DNA from: Gymnopus androsaceus JB14
Lineage: Eukaryota > Basidiomycota > Agaricomycetes > Agaricales > Omphalotaceae
Direction of reading: 5' to 3'
Assembly: GCA_009733575.1 (NCBI GenBank)
Contig: ML769861.1
Coordinates: 1-40,223 of the forward strand
Length of the DNA: 40,223 nt
Every line of letters begins with the position of its first letter. The stretch's first letter is position 1. Both the position numbers and the translations under genes were made by a program. The notes beneath the pieces were generated by a model. That model was not told the DNA's origin. It searched no databases and saw only the letters and a list, made by a program, of their open reading frames with translations. This document shows positions 1 through 9,442 of this stretch, one piece after another.

Positions 1-11
1 ATGCACAATTC

Positions 12-1013
12 TCAAACTCTTTCCATCCTTCTTAAGTACACAAACCATTTAGACCTATAAGATGAACTGGATGGTTCATAAACACCAGCATCTATCTTGT
101 CTCTAATGATTGTGCAGACATCATTGAAAATACCAGGTGGAATGGGTATATTCTTTTCAACCCAAGGCTCATGAGGTACAACAGGAAATTTCACAGGTGG
201 AAAGAAGTCCTCTCTAAAGGTACCTCCCTCACTTGCTTCCCAAGCAAATGCTTGTTCCTGTTCTTTCATCAAGTGATGGACCAAGTCCATCTCCTGAGGC
301 CACAAGAAGCCTTCATCATGATTTTTATCTATGATTTCTTTCCTCTCCTGAGTATATCTAGTACCTGGAGTAAATTTTGGTGGATGAGTAGGCAACACTG
401 GCATGTCCTTAAGTGGATCTCCAATTATGTTCCTCTCAACTCTATACTCTTCTGGCAAAGATGTCTTTACTGGTCTTACTTTCACAGCAACTGGTTTGTA
501 TTTCCGTGAACCATAGACACTAACCAGCATATAAGTTTTAAGACCCTGCCTGTCCCTTTTAATTTTAGGATATTTTGGCAATGGTTGTGAGCGCTTCCAC
601 TCATCAGTACTCTTCTCATGTTTCTCAAACTTCATGATTCGTTTGAGAGTTCTCATTGAATTCTTAGGTTCATGAGGTTTCCGCTGAATATTGATGTTGG
701 GAGATTGAACCTTTTCACTAGATTCCTCAGAGTTCGGAGCTGAGTCATATAATCTAGAATTTGGAATATTTTCTCTCCAACTACAATACACTGCTTTGCC
801 ATCTACATCTTTTTGCTGATTTATGTATTGATTCAGCACCTCTGCAGCTTTTGGCTGATTTTCCTCAATGAATGGTCTAGCGGCCATAACAAATGTTTCT
901 GCCAACTCATTTCTAGAAAATACCTCACTGTCTGGGAGTTTATAGCCATCAATTGTGAAGTTTCCTTGATCATCAAGGTTTATTTGTACTGCAACCTCTC
1001 CCTGATTATTCAT
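12..1013 (-). pseudogene. Pol segment: start of reverse transcriptase, frameshifted at the window edge
   Basis: 333 residues up to a TGA at 12-14. The last 60 residues carry the N-terminal RT signature of gypsy elements: EKNIPIPPGIFNDVC, then KIDAGVYEPSSSSYRSKWF. After WFVYL the frame is lost; in the next frame the expected KDGK-type motif continues to position 1, so a fourth -1 change lies near position 30. The RT catalytic core, RNase H and integrase would lie beyond the left edge. Confidence 0.75.
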
Positions 1014-1027
1014 CAGATCATCGAAAT

Positions 1028-2050
1028 TTAAAAATTTTCACTCTGCTCTTTAGCTTCAGATTGGCTGGGTTGTTTGAGGGTAGTCACATTTGGGTATTTT
1101 AACTCAAAAGGCTTTCCTCTAGGATATGTAGGCATTGTGCATTTCTTCCCAGTATTTGGGCAGATTATGGTAATCTCCTGATCACCATTGGGGAAGTTCT
1201 TAACAAGACTCTCCGTCAATGCATCAAAAGGTCGACCAAGTAATACTTGATAAGGAGCTTTATTGATAATGTGCACTTGCAGGTACACAGTAATCTCTCC
1301 AAATGTAAATGGCACATTCCTTGCAAGTCCCTCAGTTGGTGCAATATTTCCATGGGCACTTTCCATATGAATAACAGTAGTGGGATCCCATGTAATGCCT
1401 AAGCCAGTTGCAACCATCTTGTCCATGGACACAATTTGTGAACCAGGATCACCAATACTTTCAGCTTTCTGATGAGTTTCTCCAATGCTAGGATAAAGTA
1501 CACGGAGCCCCTCAGAGCTTCTGGCAACAATAGTGATGTTTTTCCTAGGATCACCTTCAGGTAGGTCCTGTTTAAACATTTCAACTACATCCCTCTGTAC
1601 TATGGATCCTGCTTTGAGATTGCCTTCATCCTGGAGCAAAACTTCAAAGTGCTCAACAATTGGTGCTAGATCATCAATATCTATCCACTGTGCAGGTTGG
1701 TTTGATGCATTATCATCATCATTGAGGTCTTTAATTCCCCTCAGATTGTGAGTATCTTCCTCATCAGGAACTTCAGTAAAGAAAACCTTGTGCTTCTGCA
1801 CTGGGACTCTCTTATTCTTGTTTTTCCTGATGACTGCATTTTGCACCTTAGTGGACAGCTGAATCACTTGTGCAGCAGTCAGTGTGACTTCACTTTTCAA
1901 GATTTTGTCTGCCAAATCTTCCTCTAGCCCAGGCTGAAATAATTCATTTCTTAACCTGTAGGCAGGGCCATTCTCATTTTCAAACCTGACTTGTTTTATG
2001 TGGGGTGGGGTCCCTTTTGGGGTATTTCTAGGAATTGGCCTGACTTCCAA
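1028..2050 (-). pseudogene. Pol segment with retropepsin-like aspartic protease
   Basis: 340 residues. The protease is recognised from GDPGSQIVSMDKMVA around residue 208, with hydrophobic strands before it (ITIVA, RVLYP) and the flap and terminal strands after it, ending in VLLGRPFDAL, the characteristic GRPF-type end of gypsy retropepsins. The active site reads D-P-G-S instead of the textbook D-[ST]-G. As far as I recall such DPGSQ variants occur in Agaricomycete gypsy elements, but this was not verified. The frame ends at TAA 1028-1030 right after A AAT TTT, and a -1 shift would join it to the downstream RT frame. Confidence 0.7.
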
Positions 2051-2079
2051 TGGTTGGACTTTATCAAATGGTCTGGACT

Positions 2080-2346
2080 CTATTGGTCTATAATTTGAGT
2101 CTTCCCAGTTTCTGTCACTGGCTCTACCTCCTCCACACTTTTAACAGGTTGCTTTTTGCCATCATTATTATTATTATTTCTGATCATAGGAGGCTTATAC
2201 AAATCCTTTCGGGCTTTGCTTGGTCTCTCAATGACAACACCATCAAACTTCATTCTAGGATTTACTTTTGGAATTGCTCTTCTTGTTTCCTCTAGGTTTT
2301 GAGCATTAGTGACAGGTTTACTAACTCTGTCACTAGCACCTTTCAT
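2080..2346 (-). pseudogene. Gag-pol linker segment of the gypsy element
   Basis: 88 residues in the -1 frame relative to gag, beginning MKGASDRV. It is basic and low in complexity with an Asn run (NNNNND). No domain is visible. The frame stops at a TAG near 2080, while the next frame continues smoothly as YRPIESRPFDKVQPL into the 1028-2050 segment, so a second -1 frame change lies around 2090. No slippery heptamer is evident here, which favours simple mutation. Confidence 0.6.
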
Positions 2347-2351
2347 TGGAA

Positions 2352-4127
2352 CTAGCAGTTTTTTGCATTCTGGTTATAAATCCGAATGTCATCCTCTCGC
2401 TTGGCTTCAAAATTTCCCAATCTTGTTTCATATTGGTCAATTTTAGCAGCATTCAAGTCAAGTTTAGTGTTGATTTGTGCCAGCAACTGAATTAAAGGAT
2501 CACTTTGAGTAAGAGGCTTTGAGCTAGATTCTGCAGGTTGAGTGTAGAACACAGCTTCTGGTGATAAGTCCTCTTCATAGAACATCACAGAATTTGACTG
2601 GTCCCAACCCTTCTCCTTTGCAATCTTCTCAATTTTCACCTTCCTTGACTCTCTAGCATCATCCCTAGGGATAAATCCTCCATCTTTCATCATCACTTTG
2701 TTTGTACCATCATTTCTAGGAACTAGCCATCCTTTATTCAGGAAGTCCTTTAAATGTGGACAGTCACCCATTCTATGACTTGGGTCATTGCACATAAAGC
2801 ACAAATATTCCGTTGCAGTCATTGGTTTGTTAAACCTATTTATTCTAGGCGCAGACATAGCAGGTAAATTAGCTAATTGGTTGACACTCATCCCTAACTG
2901 ATTGTTGTTTTGAGCTGCCATCATCACCAACTTTTCCAATTGTTCTGACATTGCCTGTTTCTGAGACCTATCTTCTTTGAAGAAATGCTCAACCTTTTGG
3001 TCCAACATTTTTAAACCTAGGTCATGTTTATCACTAGAAAGTGAAATTTTATGACCCCATTCATCACTATGCTCATGGTTAGGAGGTGGTCCATTTTTGG
3101 ATCTAGGATATGCTCTACTGGTAGAAGGCTCAGGTGTGTAACCACTTGGTCCTTGCTCCATTGAATACATTCCTCCAACAAATGATTTTCCAAGATCATC
3201 AGCACATTGAATTATTTCCTTCAAAGTGTATGGATCTTCAGGCCTCCTCTGCTCAAGAGCTAAGTTTGCTGGATCTGCCACCACATGTTCTAGAATTTGA
3301 TCTTTGAACTTATCATCAAGTGCATGAAGAAAGTATTTGATCGCATCACTATTTGACAATATGGCTGGTGATTTCATCAGCTTGCTAGATTCTAGATTAA
3401 AGGCTCTGATATAGGCAACCAATCTTTGATACGCCCTTCTTGGAATCAAACTTGAATCCTCAACCAATTGCCATAATCTAGCTTTTGAACCCCTCTCATG
3501 ATTGGAAGATTCTGGATAACCTTTGAGCAGAGCTTCTTTCATCTGTGCCCAAGTACCAGTTTTCACTGTATCATTTGCAATCCATTCCTGCATTGTATGG
3601 TATTCCATCCAAGACAAAGCTAAGAACTTTTTGGATTCATCCTTCTTAATATCAGCAACAACAAAATGCCTTTCAACTTGGGCAAGCCAGGGAACAAGAT
3701 TGTTTGGAACATCTTTGTTGAACTCTGGTGCTTTCTTTGAAATAGCAGGAAGTTTGTCACTTTTTATTTCCGCTTGTGCCTCCGTACCAAGGGTAAACGG
3801 TAAGCTCATAAGACTTGTTATTCCAGCCATGTTTCTAGAATTTGGACCAACAGTTATTCCAACAGATATTGGGGTTTGTTCAGAAGAAGATGAAGTTGCA
3901 GGAGGCAAAGTCAAATTTCTAGGAACAGCAGATACAGGATCTGGGGTGGTAGAACTTTCAATAGTAGATTGAAATTTCTTCCTTTTGAAAAGAGGTGGAA
4001 CACGACTCTTTCTAAGTAGTAACTCTGGGTCTTCAACTGAGTCAACTACTGGGTTTTGGGATGCTCTAGTAGATCTTCCCTGTGGATTTGAAGATGTGCC
4101 ACTAATCTTGTCAAGATGTAACAGCAA
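2352..4127 (-). CDS. Gag-like polyprotein of the gypsy element, zinc-knuckle
   Basis: 591 aa starting with MLLHLDKISG. Gag packages element RNA in virus-like particles in the cytoplasm. A retrotransposon-Gag-like core lies around residues 105-280 (WLAQVERHF, then an Ala/Leu-rich part). Near residues 440-455 is CFMCNDPSHRMGDC, a perfect CX2CX4HX4C zinc knuckle. The N-terminus is Ser/Thr/Pro-rich and looks disordered. The frame ends at a TAG (2352-2354) directly after A AAA AAC, where a -1 shift would continue into LLVPMKGASDR and the protease part. Whether that shift is programmed or a mutation is discussed in the findings. Confidence 0.8.
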   Translation of the reverse strand: MLLHLDKISGTSSNPQGRSTRASQNPVVDSVEDPELLLRKSRVPPLFKRKKFQSTIESSTTPDPVSAVPRNLTLPPATSSSSEQTPISVGITVGPNSRNMAGITSLMSLPFTLGTEAQAEIKSDKLPAISKKAPEFNKDVPNNLVPWLAQVERHFVVADIKKDESKKFLALSWMEYHTMQEWIANDTVKTGTWAQMKEALLKGYPESSNHERGSKARLWQLVEDSSLIPRRAYQRLVAYIRAFNLESSKLMKSPAILSNSDAIKYFLHALDDKFKDQILEHVVADPANLALEQRRPEDPYTLKEIIQCADDLGKSFVGGMYSMEQGPSGYTPEPSTSRAYPRSKNGPPPNHEHSDEWGHKISLSSDKHDLGLKMLDQKVEHFFKEDRSQKQAMSEQLEKLVMMAAQNNNQLGMSVNQLANLPAMSAPRINRFNKPMTATEYLCFMCNDPSHRMGDCPHLKDFLNKGWLVPRNDGTNKVMMKDGGFIPRDDARESRKVKIEKIAKEKGWDQSNSVMFYEEDLSPEAVFYTQPAESSSKPLTQSDPLIQLLAQINTKLDLNAAKIDQYETRLGNFEAKREDDIRIYNQNAKNC

Positions 4128-4260
4128 ATTCTAATCCAAGTGTACTTGTGAGTAACTAGAATATAGCACTCTGTACTTTTGAATGTGATTCGAAGTTTAA
4201 GCCAACAATCTAAGCAATTAAAAACTGCTTGGAAAGAGAAGTTTAACAATTCAAAGAATA

Positions 4261-4278
4261 CCCTCGCGGTGGGCTCCA
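4261..4278 (-). other. Primer-binding site of the gypsy element
   Basis: On the minus strand an 18-nt segment beginning TGGAGCCCACC follows the LTR end after a 5-nt spacer. The leading TGG is complementary to the CCA end of a tRNA, which is how LTR retrotransposons prime minus-strand DNA. The tRNA species was not assigned. Confidence 0.65.
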
Positions 4279-4516
4279 GATATTGTAGTTGTACTGTTCT
4301 GATAGTAGCCAGAAGCTAGAATCTGAATCAGCACTGTTTTGTGCGAGGTTCTTTAGTGAGTTGTCAAGGATTCCTCCTTTGAATTAAGCCAAACTTGTTA
4401 AGTTGAAGTAAGACTTTGATTTCACAAAGTAGAACTTGTTAAAAGAAAGGGGGCTTTGCTTTTCAGCAAACAACAAGTTCTAGGAAATGCTTTACAGCAG
4501 GACAACAGGGGTTTTA

Positions 4517-4627
4517 TGGCCAAGTGCCAATATAGGAGAACAATAGGACCAAGTGTCCAAAACAATAGGCCAAGTGCCTTTCAAAACAATGGGACCAAGT
4601 GTCCAAAACAATAAGACCAAGTGTCTT
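4517..4627 (-). repeat. Array of five short hairpins with a constant CAAGT loop
   Basis: On the plus strand five units share the loop CAAGT and have perfect stems: TGGC/GCCA (4517-4529), GGAC/GTCC (4546-4558), AGGC/GCCT (4567-4579), GGAC/GTCC (4592-4604) and AAGAC/GTCTT (4613-4627). They are separated by AT-rich spacers containing ACAATA or ACAAT. The stem sequence varies but pairing is kept. On the transcribed minus strand the loop reads ACTTG. The array lies in the presumed transcribed leader of the gypsy element. Confidence 0.7.
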
Positions 4628-4870
4628 TTCAACCAAACAATGTTCACACTATAATTAGTGGGCCAACTTTTTATTGGAGAATTAAAGACCTGAGAGCGAC
4701 AAACTATCAACTCAAAGTAACTTTCTTCACAAACAGCTACCAGTGGAATTACTGCTGTTGCTTCACTGAAAGAACCCTGCAATTGGTTTTCACAATTGGT
4801 ACAGAAACCTCTGAGATTGTAGCCTTTGTGGGGAATACTAATCTGGGGAAAACACAACACACTGTGATCC

Positions 4871-4878
4871 CTTATATA
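4871..4878 (-). promoter_or_regulatory. TATA box of the gypsy LTR
   Basis: TATATAAG reads on the minus strand. It lies inside the LTR and points toward gag, so transcription would begin near 4845 and run through the hairpin array and primer-binding site. Confidence 0.5.
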
Positions 4879-5527
4879 CCTACTGGGGCCTTTTCTATAA
4901 ATAGTAACTATGTACAGTAATATGGATCAATAAGCGAGATATGAGATGAGTAAGATGCAAAAATAGTGTTTGTAATACAGGGTATATCAGTCATCCAAAG
5001 GATCACTAAGCCTTTCATGTTTACTCAGCTTAAGGGCATTACTAACGTGTATCTGTAAGCACCTTTTGCTGTATCAATAAGCCAACTTGTTTTGTATGAA
5101 TCAGCATGCATATATGCTTACTGATCCATATCTTTATAACCACCAATTTAGATCCAGACTATAATCTAGCTTTAAGCCTAGTATGTCTCATGGACTACAC
5201 CTCCACTTGTGAACATATAAGTTCCCTTGAATATGCAATAACAAATTCTAGCCTCATCTTGAGTGATCTATAGCAAATTCTAGAATCACCCTCATAGGAC
5301 TTTTAATGAAGTGCAGTGTGCGATATATGCATGTATACCATACACAATGCTACTCCAGTGGGTACAATAGACTGCAACATGCTTTGGCTAACAGTTTGGG
5401 ACTCACTATAGCCCTTAGGGTCCAAAATACAAAGTAGATATGCTTGAAATAGCAAGATCTAGATTATACAGGCCTGGCCATAAAACTGGCGTAATAACGA
5501 GCCCCAGATTCAACTCCTGAACATCCT

Positions 5528-6205
5528 ATGCCTATTCAGGCTTCATCTCCGTATTTCCACTGGGAGGCGACTTGGGACAGTAGTCCAACTGTGCCTGATA
5601 TACCTGCCAACTTTTGGATATTGGATTGTCATCTATGGAACACTTTGAGGGAACACGAAATCGACATTGCGCGTGCTGATGGACTGGGTGACCTGCGCCT
5701 TTCAATCAAACACCTTGGTACTGGGGCAATTACTTTCCAGGCTCACCAAACTTGGACTGGAAGTCATAACCAGAAACATCAATTCCAGAACATTCATCCT
5801 GGTATCATCTCCAAGACTCCATGGAGTAGCAGTATCAAAAGAAGTCCAACCGCTAACGGCTTGTATATCATATGTGATCTTGAGCCACATACTGGTAAGC
5901 TTGCGCGGCGTGTACGATTCACAAAGTCACTCTCAGGGAACGAGAAAGAGGACCTTTGGTTATTGCAATTCGTGAGCTGGACATTCCCAGTGAAGGGGAT
6001 AGATCAAACAGAAGTGGTCATCAACGAACGGTTTATCACAACCACTAGGGATCATTTTGTACTAGTCCACAAAAATCTCTGGACTGCCGACAAAGCAAAC
6101 AATATGATGTGTTGGTTGAGGCATGACCAACAAGCACCTCTAAATGGCTATACGGTAAATGAACATGGTCAAGTTGTGAAGGAAAAAAATAGAAGAGTAC
6201 ATTAA
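5528..6205 (+). CDS. Hypothetical protein, 225 aa, no family recognised
   Basis: One open frame from ATG 5528 to TAA 6203-6205. The protein is rich in Trp and His (FHWEATW, NFWILDCHLWN, HQTWTGSH) and has a basic tail ending KEKNRRVH. I see no signal peptide, membrane segment, zinc-finger pattern or catalytic motif. It starts about 60 bp outside the presumed gypsy LTR edge and ends 255 bp before the next gene on the same strand. An intronless frame of this length in AT-rich sequence is likely real, but it could be a lineage-specific gene or a fragment of an unrecognised transposon. Confidence 0.5.
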   Translation: MPIQASSPYFHWEATWDSSPTVPDIPANFWILDCHLWNTLREHEIDIARADGLGDLRLSIKHLGTGAITFQAHQTWTGSHNQKHQFQNIHPGIISKTPWSSSIKRSPTANGLYIICDLEPHTGKLARRVRFTKSLSGNEKEDLWLLQFVSWTFPVKGIDQTEVVINERFITTTRDHFVLVHKNLWTADKANNMMCWLRHDQQAPLNGYTVNEHGQVVKEKNRRVH

Positions 6206-6459
6206 TCAAAGAATGCATAGGTGTACATTCATTTGAGATCGATTCTCACTATTGTAAATTGTATTTGACAAAGCAAATTATGTACATCGTGTATTTCTAC
6301 AGCGAATTATGTATTTCTTGGACTATTAATGACTGTAGGTATATATACATATATAATACTTTAACATTTTGCAATGAGCTGCTTTGATTGCCAAATGGGG
6401 AATGATTCATTAACTACGCTTTGACTTCATGGTGAGATCGTCCGAGATGACATTAAACT

Positions 6460-8393
6460 ATGGACAATGGCATGGTGATTCGGTGGGACAATAGACTTCA
6501 TATTGGTAAACCCAATGGGAAGTCAAAGGATCCGAAAGAGGTTTCCAACTGGGTCGACACTACTATTGAAGCAATAGTTGCGAAACCAGAATTTCAGAAC
6601 ATTGACGCACTCTTGCCACGGATAATGAGAGTGGCACCCATGAAGATCTTGTTGCAGCAGTGAACATAGTCCTCTCTCTTCAGAGCCCAGCTGCCGGAAA
6701 GGATCTCTTTCGTAGAGAGAACAATGACGCGATCAAAAACCTGGCCACAGATAAGTTCAAAGATACTTCTGCACTGGGGTACCAGCGTGCTCTTTCCGAG
6801 CTGTGGAAGAATGCACAAGATCAAGAGGACTACAACAAGAGGGCCAAGACAATCGACATTTTCAAGTAAGTCCATTGTGTTGAAATCTCAAGCATGACCT
6901 AATTTCAGCAACACCCAGAAACCAGTTGAAATTTCGAGCCGCGATGACTTCAGCACTCATTTCAATGTGCCAAAGTAACACCCTAGGCCCAGCCGAAATG
7001 GTGTTATTGGCTGGCTTTAGAGACGAGCAGAACAATCTGAAGTGTTTTCAGTATGAGATTTTATTGCTTTTGGTCCGAGGATATACTGACGTGATAATGC
7101 GAAACAGCTTACATGGCCATCACGACTTCAGCAATAGCGATACCTTTCCATTGGATAAACAGGAGGTTGAGAAGATGCTCAAGGCATGGAGTGATCACTG
7201 CGAGGAGCACATTCCTAGTGCGTTTTATTTATTTATTTTGCTTCGCCTGACCCGGTCTAATAAATACTTTAGAGCACGTTAAGCAAGAACCTGCAGCAAA
7301 AGACGAGACACTCCTTCGAAACTTGAACGGCGTTCCAGTTTTTGAGAAACTCGACCTTGATGACCTGTCGCCAAAACAGGTTGCAACGGTACTGGTCGAC
7401 TATTTGAAGGCCTTATGGCATGAGTAAAGTATTGCGGTCTTGCACTGATGCTAACAAATCTTTACAGACTTTACGTGGCCTCAGGACCGTGAACAACCAT
7501 CTATCCCATTCACTGCTATCGAAGCAAACCCGGAGGACTTCATTGACACCAAGAAGTTCCGCTTTCCGGTCATTCTAAAGGCAGTCGAGATGCTTGACGT
7601 TGACGCTCGGTTCAAACTTGCAGCGTATCTGATGACAATATCATCTGTAGACCATCCCGAGCCATTCACGCTCCATGAAAAGGCTGATATTAGTGCTCGA
7701 GTTGAAGCCCGTAGGGTGAAAGAAGAGGCAGAATGTGGCACAGGGCAAGAAATTATTGACCCCATTGCACCTTCTGATACACCTCGCAAATTGGACACCG
7801 ATACAATGGCGAAGTCACCTCCCGGAACTCCTCCTCCCGGAACTCCTCCTCCCGAAACTCCTCCCTCAACCCCAAAGTCTTCGACTGCTCCTACAGCAAC
7901 TCCTGACTCTCCTACTCCTCCCTCAACCCTGAAGTCTCCTACAGCAACTCCGAAATCTCCTCCTCCTACCCAAAAGTTGTCAACTCCCACTCCGCCTCCT
8001 CCACCTGTATCATCATCGGACACCGCTACCATTGCTGAGCAAGGATCTTCAGCACACCCTGTGGGCCCCGCAACTGCCGAGGACGTTCCTACAGTTTCGT
8101 CATCTTTGGTCACTCAGGGAAATGACGCAGATCAGTCCGCAAATGACAATCCTCCTCCTCCCACGGATCCTTCCGCGGAAGAATCACCAGGATCGACCAA
8201 TCTCACGGAAACTGCAACGGGCATGGAGGTAGATGCTCATGCAGGAGCAGTAGTTCCAACCCAACTGCAAGGACGAAAGCGGAAATGCAAGGAGCCGGCT
8301 GGTGAAGGCCGCAATACTAGAGCCAGGGTTCAAGCTCAACCCACGCCCACGCCTACACCACGGGCTAGTGAAGGCCGCAATACACAATACTAG
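6460..8393 (+). CDS. Conserved-looking Agaricomycete protein with proline-rich tail, intron-rich, possibly damaged
   Basis: Function unknown; it resembles from memory a large Agaricomycete-only family. Proposed exons: 6460-6630, 6684-6865, 6919-7217, 7273-7423 and 7468 onward. Introns of 53, 53 and 55 bp keep phase and give smooth joins such as IDIF-K-NQLKFRAAM. Conserved-looking stretches are LGYQRALSELWKNAQDQEDYNKRAK, GPAEMVLLAGFRDEQ, then DYLKALWHE and FTWPQDREQPS. The fourth intron (7424-7467, branch site TGCTAAC) is one base out of phase, so there is a surplus nucleotide around 7423 or a wrong donor. From about 7800 the tail is Pro/Ser/Thr-rich, with a basic GRKRKCKEP that could be a nuclear localisation signal. 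The stop at 8391-8393 is caused by a small insertion in a tandem duplication; the original end was probably at 8499. Confidence 0.6.
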
Positions 8394-8434
8394 AGCCAGG
8401 GTTCAGGCTCAACCCACGCCCGCACCTACACCAC
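8301..8434 (+). repeat. Tandem duplication of about 66 bp in the tail of the 6460 gene
   Basis: GTGAAGGCCGCAATAC begins at 8302 and again at 8368, and similarity continues through GCCAGGGTTCA and CTACACCACG in both. The second copy has 7 extra bases (ACAATAC, 8384-8390), which shift the frame and create the TAG at 8391. The second copy read in the shifted frame continues as RARVQAQPTPAPTPRRSVRG to 8499. Confidence 0.8.
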
Positions 8435-8564
8435 GACGCTCTGTGCGCGGATCGACAACTGCTGCTAACGCCAATGCAAAGCCTATTAGGAGGCACTGAG
8501 GAAGTGTGAGTAACTGCTTAGAGTCTCTCTTTAAATTCTTACGAATTTATTCAGATATATGTTA

Positions 8565-8892
8565 TTTGTTGTTTAAATCGGCCTCATTCTGTTTGAATCA
8601 GTGTATGTATCATGTTCTGTTTAACTTGTTCTGTTTAAAATTAGCAATGAATATTTGTTTTTACACTTAAAAGTTTCTGTTTAGAGGAAGTAATATTTCT
8701 TGTTTAAATGACTTCGCTTAAATGACTTGAATTATTTCTGTTTAAATATTTTAGACTGACAGCCTGTTTAATCTGTGCATTAAACAATAGGATGATATAG
8801 TTAAATTAAACAACAGTAGACATTAGTGTAAGAGAACGTGTTGTTTAATTATGTTTAATAAAGAGTGGTCACAACCACTGTTGTTTAAATAT
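8565..8892. repeat. AT-rich cluster of TGTTTAA motifs
   Basis: About a dozen TGTTTAA, TTTAAACA or one-off variants occur in 330 bp (for example at 8570, 8617, 8629, 8701, 8738, 8764, 8840, 8849 and 8881). The region is 3' to the plus-strand gene and overlaps the end of the minus-strand gene. No gene is seen in 8500-8822. Confidence 0.5.
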
Positions 8893-9290
8893 AAGGTAGC
8901 CGGTTTATCAGTAATTGTAGGTACAGGGTTCACAGGAATGCAGTTTTGAGTGATCGGTGTAGGTAAAGGAGGAGGCGCAGATTGGCGTTGTTGAAAATAA
9001 CCACAGACATTTTGAAAAGTATTCGATATAGAAGGGAATGAAGATAATGAAGGAAATGAAGATTGACCGTATGAATCATTTTGTAGGTAAGCTGCACGAT
9101 CAGGACCATTGCCCGTCTGGAAAGCTGGAAAAACGGATGCTGGCGTGTTGTTGGTTTGTCGAGGAGTCGTGGTTGTAATATGCGGAACGGAGATTGGTGT
9201 GTGATACGCGTCGGAACCATTATGGTGCGATTGTTGGTACAAAGGATTATAATTTGGATCGTGACCGTGATTTAAGTGGGGGTCGGCCAT
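8823..9290 (-). CDS. Hypothetical low-complexity protein, 155 aa
   Basis: Starts ATGGCCGACC in a good context (A at -3). The product is Asn/Gln/Ser/Pro/Tyr-rich (NHGHDPNYNPLYQQSHHNG, SFPSLSSFPSISNTFQN) with a PPPLPTP stretch and only two Cys: it looks disordered or prion-like and has no recognisable domain. The final 20 codons lie in the TGTTTAA-rich sequence, so the true end could be spliced elsewhere. A TATATAAG at 9821-9828 and several intron-like segments with pyrimidine tracts between 9430 and 9600 suggest a spliced leader. It may also belong to an unrecognised transposon. Confidence 0.4.
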   Translation of the reverse strand: MADPHLNHGHDPNYNPLYQQSHHNGSDAYHTPISVPHITTTTPRQTNNTPASVFPAFQTGNGPDRAAYLQNDSYGQSSFPSLSSFPSISNTFQNVCGYFQQRQSAPPPLPTPITQNCIPVNPVPTITDKPATLYLNNSGCDHSLLNIIKQHVLLH

Positions 9291-9442
9291 GTTTGCACAT
9301 AAAAATCCAGGAGCCTAGCTTGACAAAAAAGAATTGAATTTGAGCTGTAACGGTGACATGAAACCGTTTTTTGTTCGCTGAAAATGCTTCTAAAAAAAGT
9401 CTCCTTATTAAAGGAAGGCCATAACCTGTTGGAGTACAAGTC

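Larger units (their letters stand above)
1..5470 (-). mobile_element. Ty3/gypsy-like LTR retrotransposon, 5' part, degenerate
   Basis: Reading right to left there is an LTR-like region, a primer-binding site, a Gag with a zinc knuckle, a retropepsin-like segment and the first part of a reverse transcriptase. This Gag-protease-RT order is that of LTR retrotransposons; the RT start resembles Ty3/gypsy elements common in Agaricomycetes. The element leaves the window at position 1, so the rest of pol and the 3' LTR are not visible. Four frame changes (near 2360, 2090, 1028 and 30) split the polyprotein, all of the -1 type. The outer LTR edge near 5470 is a guess from a TACA ending and cannot be checked without the second LTR. 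Confidence 0.85.
4284..5470 (-). repeat. Probable 5' LTR of the gypsy element (outer edge uncertain)
   Basis: The inner edge is set by TGTAG at 4284 on the plus strand, so the LTR ends in CTACA on the minus strand, five bases before the primer-binding site. A minus-strand TATA box lies at 4871-4878, as expected of a U3 promoter. The outer edge is put at TACA ending at 5470, giving about 1.19 kb, but other CA ends nearby are possible. With a start site about 30 bp below the TATA box, the transcribed part of the LTR would be some 560 nt, which is long, and it holds an unusual array of small hairpins (4517-4627). Confidence 0.5.
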
